Below, one piece after another: positions 54,001 to 62,900 of a stretch of 64,000 nucleotides of DNA (positions are counted from its first letter, which is position 1; each line of letters begins with the position of its first letter). The translations under genes and the position numbers were made by a program. Source of the DNA: Pontibacter sp. G13 (GTDB lineage Bacteria > Bacteroidota > Bacteroidia > J057); the NCBI RefSeq assembly GCF_031851795.1, contig NZ_CP134696.1:4670501-4734500 (forward strand), written 5' to 3'. The notes under the pieces are model-generated. The model had not been told where the DNA came from and did not search any database. It worked only from the letters and a program-made list of their open reading frames with translations.

Positions 54001-56539
54001 GATTTCTCCAGAGGATGGATTCTCTCACCAAGGTGCCAACTTCACTGCCCAACCCAAGCAACCTACCGAATACATCGTACAAGGAATTTCAGCTTACGGC
54101 TGTGCCGATACTGCCAAAGTGTTGATCAAACCTCAAGCAGGACAAGCCCTAGAGGTGGAAGTGTCAAAGCCCGTCATCTGTGCGGGAGAGATGAGTACGC
54201 TCAGCGTGAATCAAACCGGCAATTTCAGATGGTATGACGGAGCCGGAAATCAGGTCGGCTCAGGTAGTGTCATCCAAGTTCGCCCCAAACGAGAAGAGCG
54301 ATACAGAGTGGTGAATCTCAGTGGCAGTGATTGTTCCAGTACAGGGTATGCGACCGTAAAAGTCGCGTTGGGAGGAAGTCCCGTAGCTTCCTTTGAAGTG
54401 GATCGAGAGGTTTCTTGTGCAGGTCAATCGGTGACTTTCACGAGTTCTTCGAGCCAGGCTTCAGAATATTTCTGGGAGTTTCCGACGGGAATTCCTAGCC
54501 ACTCTACCGATCCCAATCCGGTCGTCAAATTCCCAACTGCAGGCTATCACACAGTTGCTTTGGAAGTAACAGGCTGCCGCGGCGGAAGAGATAAACTCGT
54601 ACGCGAGGAATTCGTGGTGGTGTCAGAAGCTTTCGATCTCAATCTGAATACCTTTGGAGAATTGATCTGTCAGGGAAGCACGGTGACCTTGAATGCCTCT
54701 GGGGGAAAAACCTACGAATGGAGTCCCGCCATTGGATTGAATAGCACCGAGGGATCGACCGTTTACGCGAGCCCGACAGAATCCATCGAATACACGGTCA
54801 CCGCTACCGATTTTGAAGGCTGTCAGGTGGTTCAGCATATTCCGATTGATGTCATCAGTACGGAAAGCGCATTGACCTTGAATCACAAAGATCCAGTGCT
54901 TTGCTCAGGAGAAGAGATTACGCTGGAGGCTGCTGGTGCTTACGAATACAATTGGAAGGCATCAGATGGTACCACTCATAATGGTCCCGTCTGGAGTGTT
55001 CAACCGACCAAAAGTGCCACCTACCTCGTCCACGCAGTCACCATTGATGGATGCGAGTTTCAGGATTCGGTCGTGGTGGAGGTGCGGGATTCGAAGGCAT
55101 TTGCCGTGAGGGCTGATCAGGCTTCTCTCTGTGAAGGGGAACAAACTCAGATTTCCATTCCGATTCCGGGGACGTACCAATGGGCGCCTAATTATGGTCT
55201 GAGTCAGACTTCCGGCACCCGTGTGACGGCTTTCCCAAGGGAGACGACGACCTACCAAGTGACAGGTGTGGATGAAATGGGATGTTCCCACAACGGAACT
55301 GTCACCATTGAAGTGAATCAAGGTTCTCGCGTACAACTGGATGCCGAGAAAGTGGAGATCTGTGCTGGAGATTCTACAATCCTTCGTGCCAAAGGTGGAA
55401 CTTCCTACAGTTGGGGACCTGCACTGGGATTGAGTCGGACCGTCGGATCGGCAATCTACGCATTCCCAACAGAGACGACCACCTATTCGGTGGTAGCTGC
55501 AGGAGCTGGCTGTGGAGCCGAAAAGCGAATTACGGTGGTGGTACATGATCCAGAACCCATCGTGGTGACTCCTCAAGATGCCCGAATCTGTGATGGATCT
55601 GGAATTACCTTGGAGGCGAGCGGAGCGAAATACTATATCTGGGAGGCCGCTGATGGCTTGGAGGTAATCGGAGGTCCAAGCGCCCCCGTCAAACCCGCTC
55701 AGACTACCCGATACACGGTACACGGTATGGATCAGCATGGCTGTCTGGCTAGCGGTTCTGCAACGGTCCGAATCGGGGGAGGAGAATTCATGCGTCTGGC
55801 GGCATCTACTGCTAAGGTCTGCGCCTCAGGCGAAGTGATTTTGGAGGCGGAAGGTGCCACGCAGTACACTTGGTTGAGTGGCCCCGGCATCTCCGAAAAC
55901 ACCCCCGCGAATGCTCGGGTAGCCATCAAACCCAATCAGGCAGGAACGTACCGCATGGTGGGAACCAATAGCCAAGGGTGCCGTGACACAGCTTCCGTAC
56001 GAGTTGAAGTCGCCAGAATGCGTCCCGAATTTGTGGTGTCCATAGATGAGATCGATTTGGCGACCGAGTCGGGAGAGATTCACTTGGAGGACAAAACCCC
56101 AGGAGCGACTTCTTGGAGTTGGTTGCTGGAATCGGAAGTATCGGCTGAAGGTGCCCACCTCACCCACGTTTTCACGGAGGTGGGAAGATACCCGATCACC
56201 CTACAGGTCTCCAATGGCGTATGTACCGAAACGCTCCGCAAGGAAATTCGCGTCATCAATTCTTCGAGTTTGAAGGAAATCCGAGATGAGGCCGGCATCA
56301 ACATTCGGTATATCTCCGAAAATGGCCGAGTCCGGATTGCGATGAAGATTCCTCGCAAGATGTTCCTCAATCTCCGGGTACTGGATCGCAGATCACATCA
56401 GGTGCTCCAGCAGGATTTGAGATTGGAGCCGGGACCGTTTTTGCAGGAATTGGACCTCAGCTCGTTCGAAGCAGGACAATATCTCGTCCAGATCAGTGAC
56501 GGAACAGAATTGGAAACCAAGACCATTACGATTCCCTAA
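51059..56539 (+). CDS. giant secreted M43-family metalloprotease with Ig-like and PKD repeats
   Basis: 1826 residues, signal peptide about 1-21. The protease domain (about 95-360) has the zinc motif HEVGHWLGLRH at 272-282 and a Met-turn region IQNYMDYTPDQCMNLFT, as in pappalysin-type (M43) enzymes. A PKD domain follows (about 378-465), then a jelly-roll-like domain (about 470-640) and a second PKD (about 645-718). After this come eleven related domains of about 75-85 residues, each with two Cys (pattern: CxGxxVTL, then W-P, T-YxVxG, GC), interrupted by a PKD, then a last PKD-like domain and a C-terminal type IX sorting-like domain. It is probably exported to the surface or medium. Substrate unknown. 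The catalytic site is intact. Confidence 0.92.
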   Translation: MFKQLLASLALLCMATQLMAQNTRPSQSAESLDLREVQASPLSVPPAGQAKVRGGRRKCGSLQADQDLRAKHPDGCDQPEDFENWMQEGLNLRKRARQRGSEEVYTIPVVVHVIYSNYRENIPDEQVFSQIEVLNQDYRRKNPDQTNTPRQFRNVAADTKIEFCLASVDPNGNPTNGIHRVSMPGAPFTERNFQSRVQPNTIWNPDQYMNIWVCNLADNVVGFAQFPASNRVEGLAEFRKTRESDGVVIHYQAFGTVGAVQYPFNKGRTATHEVGHWLGLRHIWGDNGCLADDYCNDTPPTAEANYECGSLPTVCESFTAPMIQNYMDYTPDQCMNLFTLEQKARMRMVLETSPRRQSLLRSGRCNEAVLPPTPKFTADLTSGCGPLKVQFKDLSEGSQLSYEWFFTGGKPERSTDRNPKVTFKRPGRYGVTLRVSNSAGTRTVSQEQYIRVLDGGRTLPFAMDAEEVDELEAKNIRVLNPDRDEAWALEERVSAYGNGLGSVAIPPARNYRPGSADWLILPMVDFSRDTRHQITFDWAYMSPSGVFDDTLRVMVATGCSHTFQAVWTKTGSELGLKSQVQQSNGLPTPDQWNQEVVDLSRFSGDPYVQIAIVRRSGTGNATFIDNFSVSSGVQVKPSSMFFADGRKICEGESLSFQDESSQGPTRWLWSFPGGVPASSSERNPKVRYDQAGTYAVSLTTFNDAGSHTFSQSQYVTVQAKPELVLTASKATVCQGEVVTLVGSGSALFSWEMPEGMTTPTGNSIQIHPEYDATYRIVSNNTQGCKASDEVTVRVRDARPFQVSPPEASVCPGSTVTLQVTGADEYRWQPAPGLSNTSSGLVKVTPSQTTTYVVEGTTDSGCTYRKEVPVKVENPDDLILSVGRQVICAGDTVHLSAEGAGAYTWSPASSLNMHAGNRVIASPSQTQTYTVKGTSFGGCEATRSIRIEVVNKPSIVVQASDRSPCPGATVEFNAFGAEQFRWISPEDGFSHQGANFTAQPKQPTEYIVQGISAYGCADTAKVLIKPQAGQALEVEVSKPVICAGEMSTLSVNQTGNFRWYDGAGNQVGSGSVIQVRPKREERYRVVNLSGSDCSSTGYATVKVALGGSPVASFEVDREVSCAGQSVTFTSSSSQASEYFWEFPTGIPSHSTDPNPVVKFPTAGYHTVALEVTGCRGGRDKLVREEFVVVSEAFDLNLNTFGELICQGSTVTLNASGGKTYEWSPAIGLNSTEGSTVYASPTESIEYTVTATDFEGCQVVQHIPIDVISTESALTLNHKDPVLCSGEEITLEAAGAYEYNWKASDGTTHNGPVWSVQPTKSATYLVHAVTIDGCEFQDSVVVEVRDSKAFAVRADQASLCEGEQTQISIPIPGTYQWAPNYGLSQTSGTRVTAFPRETTTYQVTGVDEMGCSHNGTVTIEVNQGSRVQLDAEKVEICAGDSTILRAKGGTSYSWGPALGLSRTVGSAIYAFPTETTTYSVVAAGAGCGAEKRITVVVHDPEPIVVTPQDARICDGSGITLEASGAKYYIWEAADGLEVIGGPSAPVKPAQTTRYTVHGMDQHGCLASGSATVRIGGGEFMRLAASTAKVCASGEVILEAEGATQYTWLSGPGISENTPANARVAIKPNQAGTYRMVGTNSQGCRDTASVRVEVARMRPEFVVSIDEIDLATESGEIHLEDKTPGATSWSWLLESEVSAEGAHLTHVFTEVGRYPITLQVSNGVCTETLRKEIRVINSSSLKEIRDEAGINIRYISENGRVRIAMKIPRKMFLNLRVLDRRSHQVLQQDLRLEPGPFLQELDLSSFEAGQYLVQISDGTELETKTITIP

Positions 56540-56556
56540 TAGATCTGCCATCACAA

Positions 56557-56588
56557 GCAAACAGGCGACCCTTGGGTCGCCTGTTTGC
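56557..56588. terminator. palindromic terminator between convergent genes
   Basis: Perfect 15-bp arms GCAAACAGGCGACCC / GGGTCGCCTGTTTGC with a TT centre, then ATTTGGGG. The T-run is short, but the stem is very strong. Confidence 0.7.
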
Positions 56589-56610
56589 ATTTGGGGAAAA
56601 GGAAATAAAG

Positions 56611-56793
56611 GTGCGGATGGCCCGCGGGGCGTAAAGTGCCTGAAGTGGCCCCCGTTAGGGGGAGTCTCTGATCAGGAGGTGGCGATCTCTCGCCTCCTGA
56701 TCGGAGACCGAGCGCCAGCGAGCACGCAAGGGACTGACCCGGCGACATTCCTGCCAAGCATGGAACCTCAATTCTTCCCGCCGGGATACGCCC
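56611..56793 (-). repeat. structured intergenic repeat, copy 8 (type B)
   Basis: 183 bp in reverse orientation (GTGCGGATGGCC at left, GGGATACGCCC at right). It has the CCCGGCG / CGCCGGG stem and a 45-nt hairpin at 56664-56708 with arms GATCAGGAGG / CCTCCTGATC plus outer GTCTC / GAGAC. A second small stem CCCCC / GGGGG lies beside it. Co-oriented with and 26 bp behind the minus-strand BNR-repeat gene. Confidence 0.85.
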
Positions 56794-56818
56794 ACCTGCC
56801 TCCGATGCCAAGCCTCGG

Positions 56819-59395
56819 CTAATGCTTCGTCCAGACTTCGCTTAGCTGCACCTCATCTGCCAGGAGTCGGACGATATATCGCCCATCGGCCCATTGACTG
56901 GCAGGGATGTTCAGTTGCTCGCGCTCTAAGCTGGGCCTTGGGTGTGGAGATTGATAGACACTCCGACCTTGCATGTCCAGCACTTCGATCTGATAAGTCG
57001 GCGCTGAAATCCCCGTCAGTTCGATATGAAGTTGATCGCCCCCCGGATTCGGGAAGAGCGTCATGCGGTTGACGACCTGCAATGGGGGGCCGACCGATAC
57101 CACTTCCTGCTGCATGGGATATTGGAAAACGCCCCGACCATGCGTGGCGACCCGTACCTTGCGGTTGGCCTCGGAATAGCTGAGATCCATCACAAACAAG
57201 GGTTCCTCAAATCCAATCGTCAGATCCTGCCACGATTGCCCGCCGTTGTCGGAGAAGAATAGGCCGAGATCGCATCCGGCATACACATGCCCGGAATGCA
57301 TGGGGTCGAGCAATACGGCATTGAAAGGGACATCAGGCAAGCCGGTGGAAATGTCACTCCATGTCTGGCCGCCATTGGAAGATTCGAAGATATGCGAAGT
57401 CCCAAATCCGCCCAATGCCGCCACGAGATACTGGTCATCCGTCTCCGAAACCGCGAAATCCAAGGTCACACGATCTGGAAGCCCCGCTTGAATGGAGGTC
57501 CAAGTGACTCCGCCATTGGTGGTTTTGAGGACATTGGCAGATCCGTCGATGGTGATGTCGCCCATGTATCCTTCTTGCAAAGGCGTGGTGGAAATGTACA
57601 CCTTGTCGCAATCCTGATGAGAAATGGCCATGGCCACGGGCTTCCGCCCCTGATCGACCTGTCCACCTGATACCGGGAAGCTAGAAGTCCCGAAGTTGGT
57701 GGATTTGTGGATGGTATCGGCCCCGCCATACACGATGGATGGGTCGGTGGGACACACAACAAATGGCGCGATGAAAGCCGCATGCAAGGATGTGCGACCC
57801 GGGAAACCCACTGATAACCAGTTGAACGACTGGGCTTTGTTGGTGGATAGCGCAATCCGCAACCAGTAAACGCTGCCGTACACACGGTTGTCATCATTGG
57901 GGTCCACCCAGTTGAAAGCTCCATCTCCGCCAATCTGCCGTCGCCAAGCCACATCTCCTTCGTAGATGGCTGTGGCATTGTCCTGCAAGCCGCCGATGAA
58001 GAAGAGGGAATCCTGCTGAGAATTGGAGGTGCCGGGATAAAACTGAGTGGTCTGGTACCCACCGTTGGCTCCGGTGAAGGTTTCGCCATTGTCATAACTG
58101 ACGAATACGCCGCCATCTGTCGCGAAATACACCACATTGTGGTTGTCTGGACTACGCTGAATATCGTGGATATCTGCATGTACATAATCGGCAGGACCTT
58201 CTGGTCCGCCCACGGGAGTGGCATCGAATGACCAATTGTACCAATAGGATTTTTGGGTGAGGGAATTGGTCATGGTGGAGTACTTGAGCACATTGGTACC
58301 AGCCACGATGACATCAAATGGGTCGATGGGATTCACACTCAAATCATGGGCAAACCAGCCATAGGTGTAGGAGAATCCGCCTCTGGGAGCCCACATGGTT
58401 CCAAAATTCGTGGAGGCGTACAATTCCTCCGCGCTGTTCTGTGCGTAGCCGACTCCGGCGTACACGATGTCAGGATTGGAGGGCGACATCGCCAGCATGG
58501 TCTTGCCGATGAAGGTCGGGAAGGTGGAATTCTGCGACCAATTCTGTCCGCCGTCTACCGATTTGTAAAGCCCGCTTTGTGGATGTTGCAAGTTGCCCGC
58601 TGCGAATAGCATGCTGTCGCTATTCATGGGGTGGATCACGAGATCGGTCACAAGAGGTACGGTCGAAATCTGTGTCCAAGTCAAACCGCTATTGGTGGTC
58701 TGGTAAACTCCATGACTTGTCCCTGCGAAAAGGATGGTTGGATCTTTCGGGTGGAACTTCAGGACATTGATCCCGCGCATTTCCTCCATCATCCAGTCGA
58801 GCGACGGGGCCCAGGTCTGGCCTCCATCCGTGGTTTTCAGGATACCGATTCCATACGTGCCACGCGTTCGCCAGTGCATCCCATTGGAACTGGTATGCCG
58901 ATGGTTGTAGATCTCCCCGGTTCCGATGTACATGGTGTTGCTATCGGTCGGATGAATGGCGATGGCAGAGACCGCGATTACTGGATAACCAGTCGGAACG
59001 GGTTCCCATGCTTGTGCGCCGACTCCTGCGGTCTCACTTTTCCAGAGTCCTCCGCCGGCACTGCCTGCGTAAAGGGTCTGCGAATTCTGGGGATTGAATG
59101 CCAAGGCAAGCGTCCGCCCTCCGAAGTTTTTGGGGCCGAGCTCTTCCCAGCCTGCGGGCACTGATGCGGCCATTTTGGATGCTCCCGTCATGGCGCGTTT
59201 CTGGTTCCAAGCTCGTGAGATGGCACCGGCGGGGATTTCCTCAAAGGGATATGCCCGATGTTGGTACCAGTAGTCGAGCGATCTGGCTGCCCCCGACGGT
59301 TTGAAGGCATGGCGGCTCCGGTGGAAGTGTTGGGTGGACCAAATCATGAGACCGATGCTGCCCAAAAGCATCGAAGCGTAGATCAGTCTTTTCAT
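56819..59395 (-). CDS. secreted BNR-repeat (sialidase/VPS10-like propeller) protein with T9SS tail
   Basis: 858 residues with an N-terminal signal or anchor (about 4-21). About ten copies of the BNR/Asp-box type recur: KTTDGGQTWAP, QTTNSGLTWTQ, KSVDGGQNWSQ, VSYDNGETFTG, KTTNGGVTWTS, ESSNGGQTWSD, FSDNGGQSWQD. They form a large two-propeller region (about 85-770) like those of sortilin-type or xyloglucanase-type proteins. Catalytic residues of a glycosidase cannot be assigned. The last 80 residues are a type IX sorting domain (TLFPNPGGDQLHIEL ... GRYIVRLLADEVQ). Probably displayed or released outside the cell. Confidence 0.88.
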   Translation of the reverse strand: MKRLIYASMLLGSIGLMIWSTQHFHRSRHAFKPSGAARSLDYWYQHRAYPFEEIPAGAISRAWNQKRAMTGASKMAASVPAGWEELGPKNFGGRTLALAFNPQNSQTLYAGSAGGGLWKSETAGVGAQAWEPVPTGYPVIAVSAIAIHPTDSNTMYIGTGEIYNHRHTSSNGMHWRTRGTYGIGILKTTDGGQTWAPSLDWMMEEMRGINVLKFHPKDPTILFAGTSHGVYQTTNSGLTWTQISTVPLVTDLVIHPMNSDSMLFAAGNLQHPQSGLYKSVDGGQNWSQNSTFPTFIGKTMLAMSPSNPDIVYAGVGYAQNSAEELYASTNFGTMWAPRGGFSYTYGWFAHDLSVNPIDPFDVIVAGTNVLKYSTMTNSLTQKSYWYNWSFDATPVGGPEGPADYVHADIHDIQRSPDNHNVVYFATDGGVFVSYDNGETFTGANGGYQTTQFYPGTSNSQQDSLFFIGGLQDNATAIYEGDVAWRRQIGGDGAFNWVDPNDDNRVYGSVYWLRIALSTNKAQSFNWLSVGFPGRTSLHAAFIAPFVVCPTDPSIVYGGADTIHKSTNFGTSSFPVSGGQVDQGRKPVAMAISHQDCDKVYISTTPLQEGYMGDITIDGSANVLKTTNGGVTWTSIQAGLPDRVTLDFAVSETDDQYLVAALGGFGTSHIFESSNGGQTWSDISTGLPDVPFNAVLLDPMHSGHVYAGCDLGLFFSDNGGQSWQDLTIGFEEPLFVMDLSYSEANRKVRVATHGRGVFQYPMQQEVVSVGPPLQVVNRMTLFPNPGGDQLHIELTGISAPTYQIEVLDMQGRSVYQSPHPRPSLEREQLNIPASQWADGRYIVRLLADEVQLSEVWTKH

Positions 59396-59616
59396 CGTGA
59401 TGAGTTGAAAGTTGAGGATTGAAATCAGGAAATAGCAAAGTCAAAAAAACTATCCAGTTCGGTAGCCATTTACAGGTTTGGCAATCAATGTGGAGGATAA
59501 GTTATTCAATCACGGCAAATGTTTAGGGGATAAATATGTACCTCAATTTCTTGGTTGTGGGCAAACGGTTTTCTTCACCGGGGCACCTACGAGGGGATGC
59601 GCCCTACATGGGATTT

Positions 59617-59800
59617 GGGCGTATCCCGGCGTGCTGGGGATCTGATGCGCTCTTGAAGATGCCGGTCGCCGGGTCAGTCCCTTTCGTGCTCGCTGGCGCT
59701 CGGTCGCAGATCTGGGGGCGAGAGATCGCCGCCCCCAGATCTGCGACTCCCCCTGACGGGGGCCACTCCAGGCACTTTACGCCCCGCGGGCCATCCGCAC
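59617..59800 (+). repeat. structured intergenic repeat, copy 9 (type B)
   Basis: 184 bp from GGGCGTATCCCGGCGTGCTG to GGGCCATCCGCAC. CCCGGCG / CGCCGGG stem, then a perfect 18-bp hairpin at 59703-59747 (GTCGCAGATCTGGGGGCG and its complement, 9-nt loop) and a CCCCC / GGGGG stem. This is the only copy not lying behind a co-oriented gene. The rest of 59396-59900 holds no gene. Confidence 0.85.
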
Positions 59801-59839
59801 AAGGAGATGGACGACTTTTCCATTTTTCTACATAGACAA

Positions 59840-59878
59840 CGCCCCCATCTCCCTGAAATGTCAGGAAGATGGGGGCGC
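59840..59878 (-). terminator. terminator of the A2M-like gene
   Basis: CGCCCCCATCT / AGATGGGGGCG 11-bp stem with inner CCTG / CAGG. On the minus strand it is followed by TTGTCTATG, a weak T-run. Confidence 0.55.
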
Positions 59879-59900
59879 GCTAGGATCTATTATCCGGGAA

Positions 59901-62900
59901 TTATTCTCCGATTACGATATCTGAAGCCCGGGTCCAAGATCTGTATTCTGGGGTGTAGTACAGATAGGCATTCGAAGCCGGAGAAGCATACGTCCCCGGA
60001 GCTTCGGCTTTCAGATCAAAGTGGATGGTACGGGACTCTCCCGCCATGAAGTGCCGGAAGTACAGGATCACCTCGTGTCCGCGCACCTCCAAGAAATCCA
60101 CCTGTTCCTCTTTTACCAATTCCTTCAATTGCCAAGGCTGAGCACTCAATCCGCCCGGAATGCCGATGATGGCGATAGGGCTGGGCACTGCGGCGTCAGT
60201 CAGATTTTGGATCGAGCAACTCAAGCGGACGGTTTCGCCCATCTTGGCAGTAGACCTAGCCAGCTCGGTTTTGAGGTCCAATGCACAGGCAGATTGGGAG
60301 ACGGGCTTGGGCTGACTGTATTGAACCGACAACGTGTAGGGGAGGGGATTCCCATCGGCATAGACCACTTCCATGCGTTGACTTCCCGGCTGGAGATATT
60401 CTTCCAGTCCCTTCATGACGATAGGCTCATTGCTGCCCGCCTCGTAGGAGATGGACTTGACCGTTTCGCCATTTACTTTGATCAAAATTTGTCCGTCGGT
60501 TTCTGTTCGGCGATCATATTCCTCAAACATGATCAAGGACCGGAGCGCCAGCACAGTGGCATTGGTGGAGCCATAGTATCCTGCTCCACTCTTTTTGGCC
60601 CGAATTTCGGCGATGAGCCTTTTGACCAATGGACGGAACTGGTTGTCTCCTGCCTTCATCATGGCCATAGCTGCTAGCGCATTGGCTTCTACCGTCAAGG
60701 AGATTCCCGAAGAACCGGGCGCAGAACGATAGGAAGCGGTATGCACCAAACTGGGTTGCTCGGTTTGTTGTTGCATGAGGATACTGAGCAATTGGACAGC
60801 CTCGTCTTTTCGTCCGAAATTCATCAGGGTATTGGCCGCCAAGGCAAGCTCGTAGGGGGCACGAGATTGTTGAGCCTGGCGAGCGCTGTAAGCCACCTCT
60901 TTCTCCAAATCCGTAAAGCCAGCCTCAGAAAGCGCATAGGTGATGTACAAGCTCATGGTCTCATTGTTGGTCAGGCCGAAACTATGCAAGGCACGGCTAT
61001 TCCGCATGAATGCGCCCTTTCCATCTCGGCGGGACATCAGCCATTCGGTGGTGCGATCGATCATCTGCTGGCTGACTTTTGGGTAGACCTTTTGCATGTC
61101 GATAAATTCCAGCAATCCATAAGCCGTCAGCCCCTCATGCCCATCGCCTCGTCCAAACCATTCGTAGCCCCCGCTTCCACATTCGAAGCTGGTCAATCGC
61201 TTGTATCCCTTGTCAATCAACCCCAATGCACGTTTGCGGATACCGGGCTTGTCTTGCTTGGTGGCCTCAAGGTATTGGAGCACCAAGATGTTGGGATACG
61301 TGCTCGAAGAGGTCTGCTCAAAACACCCATGAGGCTCCCGGAGCATGCCCTCAAGTCCTGTCATGATCTCGCCCGTGACATCAGGGAAGGCGATGAAATT
61401 GGCTTTGATCGAGCTCGGAAAGGCCTCCGTGAGATCTAGCATTCCGACTTGATTGCGCTCGGTACCCGCCAAGGTCCAAGATTGAGGATAACCGAGATCG
61501 CCTAGTTGGATCGTCTGCTTCATCTCATCTGAATGCCCTTTGGACTGAACGGACAGGTAGATGGATGCCTCGCCAGATCTGCCGGTCACAACTACGGGAA
61601 GGTACTTGGAAAGGGACGTGCGGGCGGGTAGATCTATCGCGCCGGAGACATTGCCTAGTGCCATCAGACCGGGGGACAGTACTGCCGTATATTTCGCCTT
61701 GGTACCACGATGCTGATGGTTGTGGAAGGTCATGGGAATCATGAGCGTATCCCGCAACATGGCTTCCGCTGGAATCTTGGCCGTCAGGGCCACAGGCAAT
61801 TGACTGTAAATCTTCTGAGTTCCTCGCCCTACATCTCCTTGGGCACTGATCCCTTCTGCGGTGATCTGGAAGGAGGAGATGGCATCGGACGTGTAGAAGG
61901 AGAGTGTGGTGTATCCCGAAGCGGGGACATTCACTCGGCCATTCCAGTACAAAGTGGTACGGAAATCATTGCGCGCTTCTCGCTCGGAGGTGTAGGCATG
62001 ATCCGGCCCTGAGAACTGACGTGCTCGATAGTATCGGGTCGTTTGGGTTGGCGCAGCAGCTTGGAGAGAGGCTACTGGCAGAACAGGCGCTCCATCCAGC
62101 AATTTGAAGGCCCAAGGAATATTCACCCAGTATTGGATGGGTCGGCCACCCTGTACCGCCGGACTAAACTTCAAGCTCATGATATGCTTATCTATCTCGC
62201 TGGTAAGGATTGGGTGGACGGTGCGCACATGCTTATGCTTCTTGTATTGTCCGTTTTTGTCGATCAGGATTCTGGTGACTACCGTGCCTTCGATCCCGGC
62301 ATCCCGCGCAACCTTCGGATAGCCGATATTGCGACGAATCTCATCCAGATTGAGGGGGCGTGGCTCCTCTTCCGCAAAGATGAATTCATCCATTCGAGGG
62401 ACTTTTTGCCATTCGACATCTTCACTTTGAACCACGTGGACCACTTCTTCTTCCTCGTCATCCATTTCCATCTCGGGGATGTCCTCTGCGATTTCGAAGT
62501 CATCTTCCGCAGGCGCATCTACCAGAAGCTCTTTGGCCATCACTCCGTCGATGAAGAAAGCATTGTTATCGGCTCTAGCTCCACGAAGCTCCACATGGTT
62601 TGCTTCCACCATTTCAGCTGGCGGTGGAGGGGGAGGAAGAAGCTCCTCATCTACCTCTGCCATTTCATCCTCGACCATTTCGGGCCTAGCTGCTTGATCA
62701 ATGGGAATCACAACAGGCTGATTATTGGCGGTCGGTCTTGCTGGTTGTACAGCATCCCCTGCCCCCGCTTGTGGGTCATTGGGAATACCGGGAGCCGCGG
62801 CCACGATATTTCGATTCTGTCGCTTGGCCATTTTCTTGATGGATTTCCGCTGGCGATTGGCTCCTGCGACCACTACTTCTTCGAGCACCATTGTATTGGG

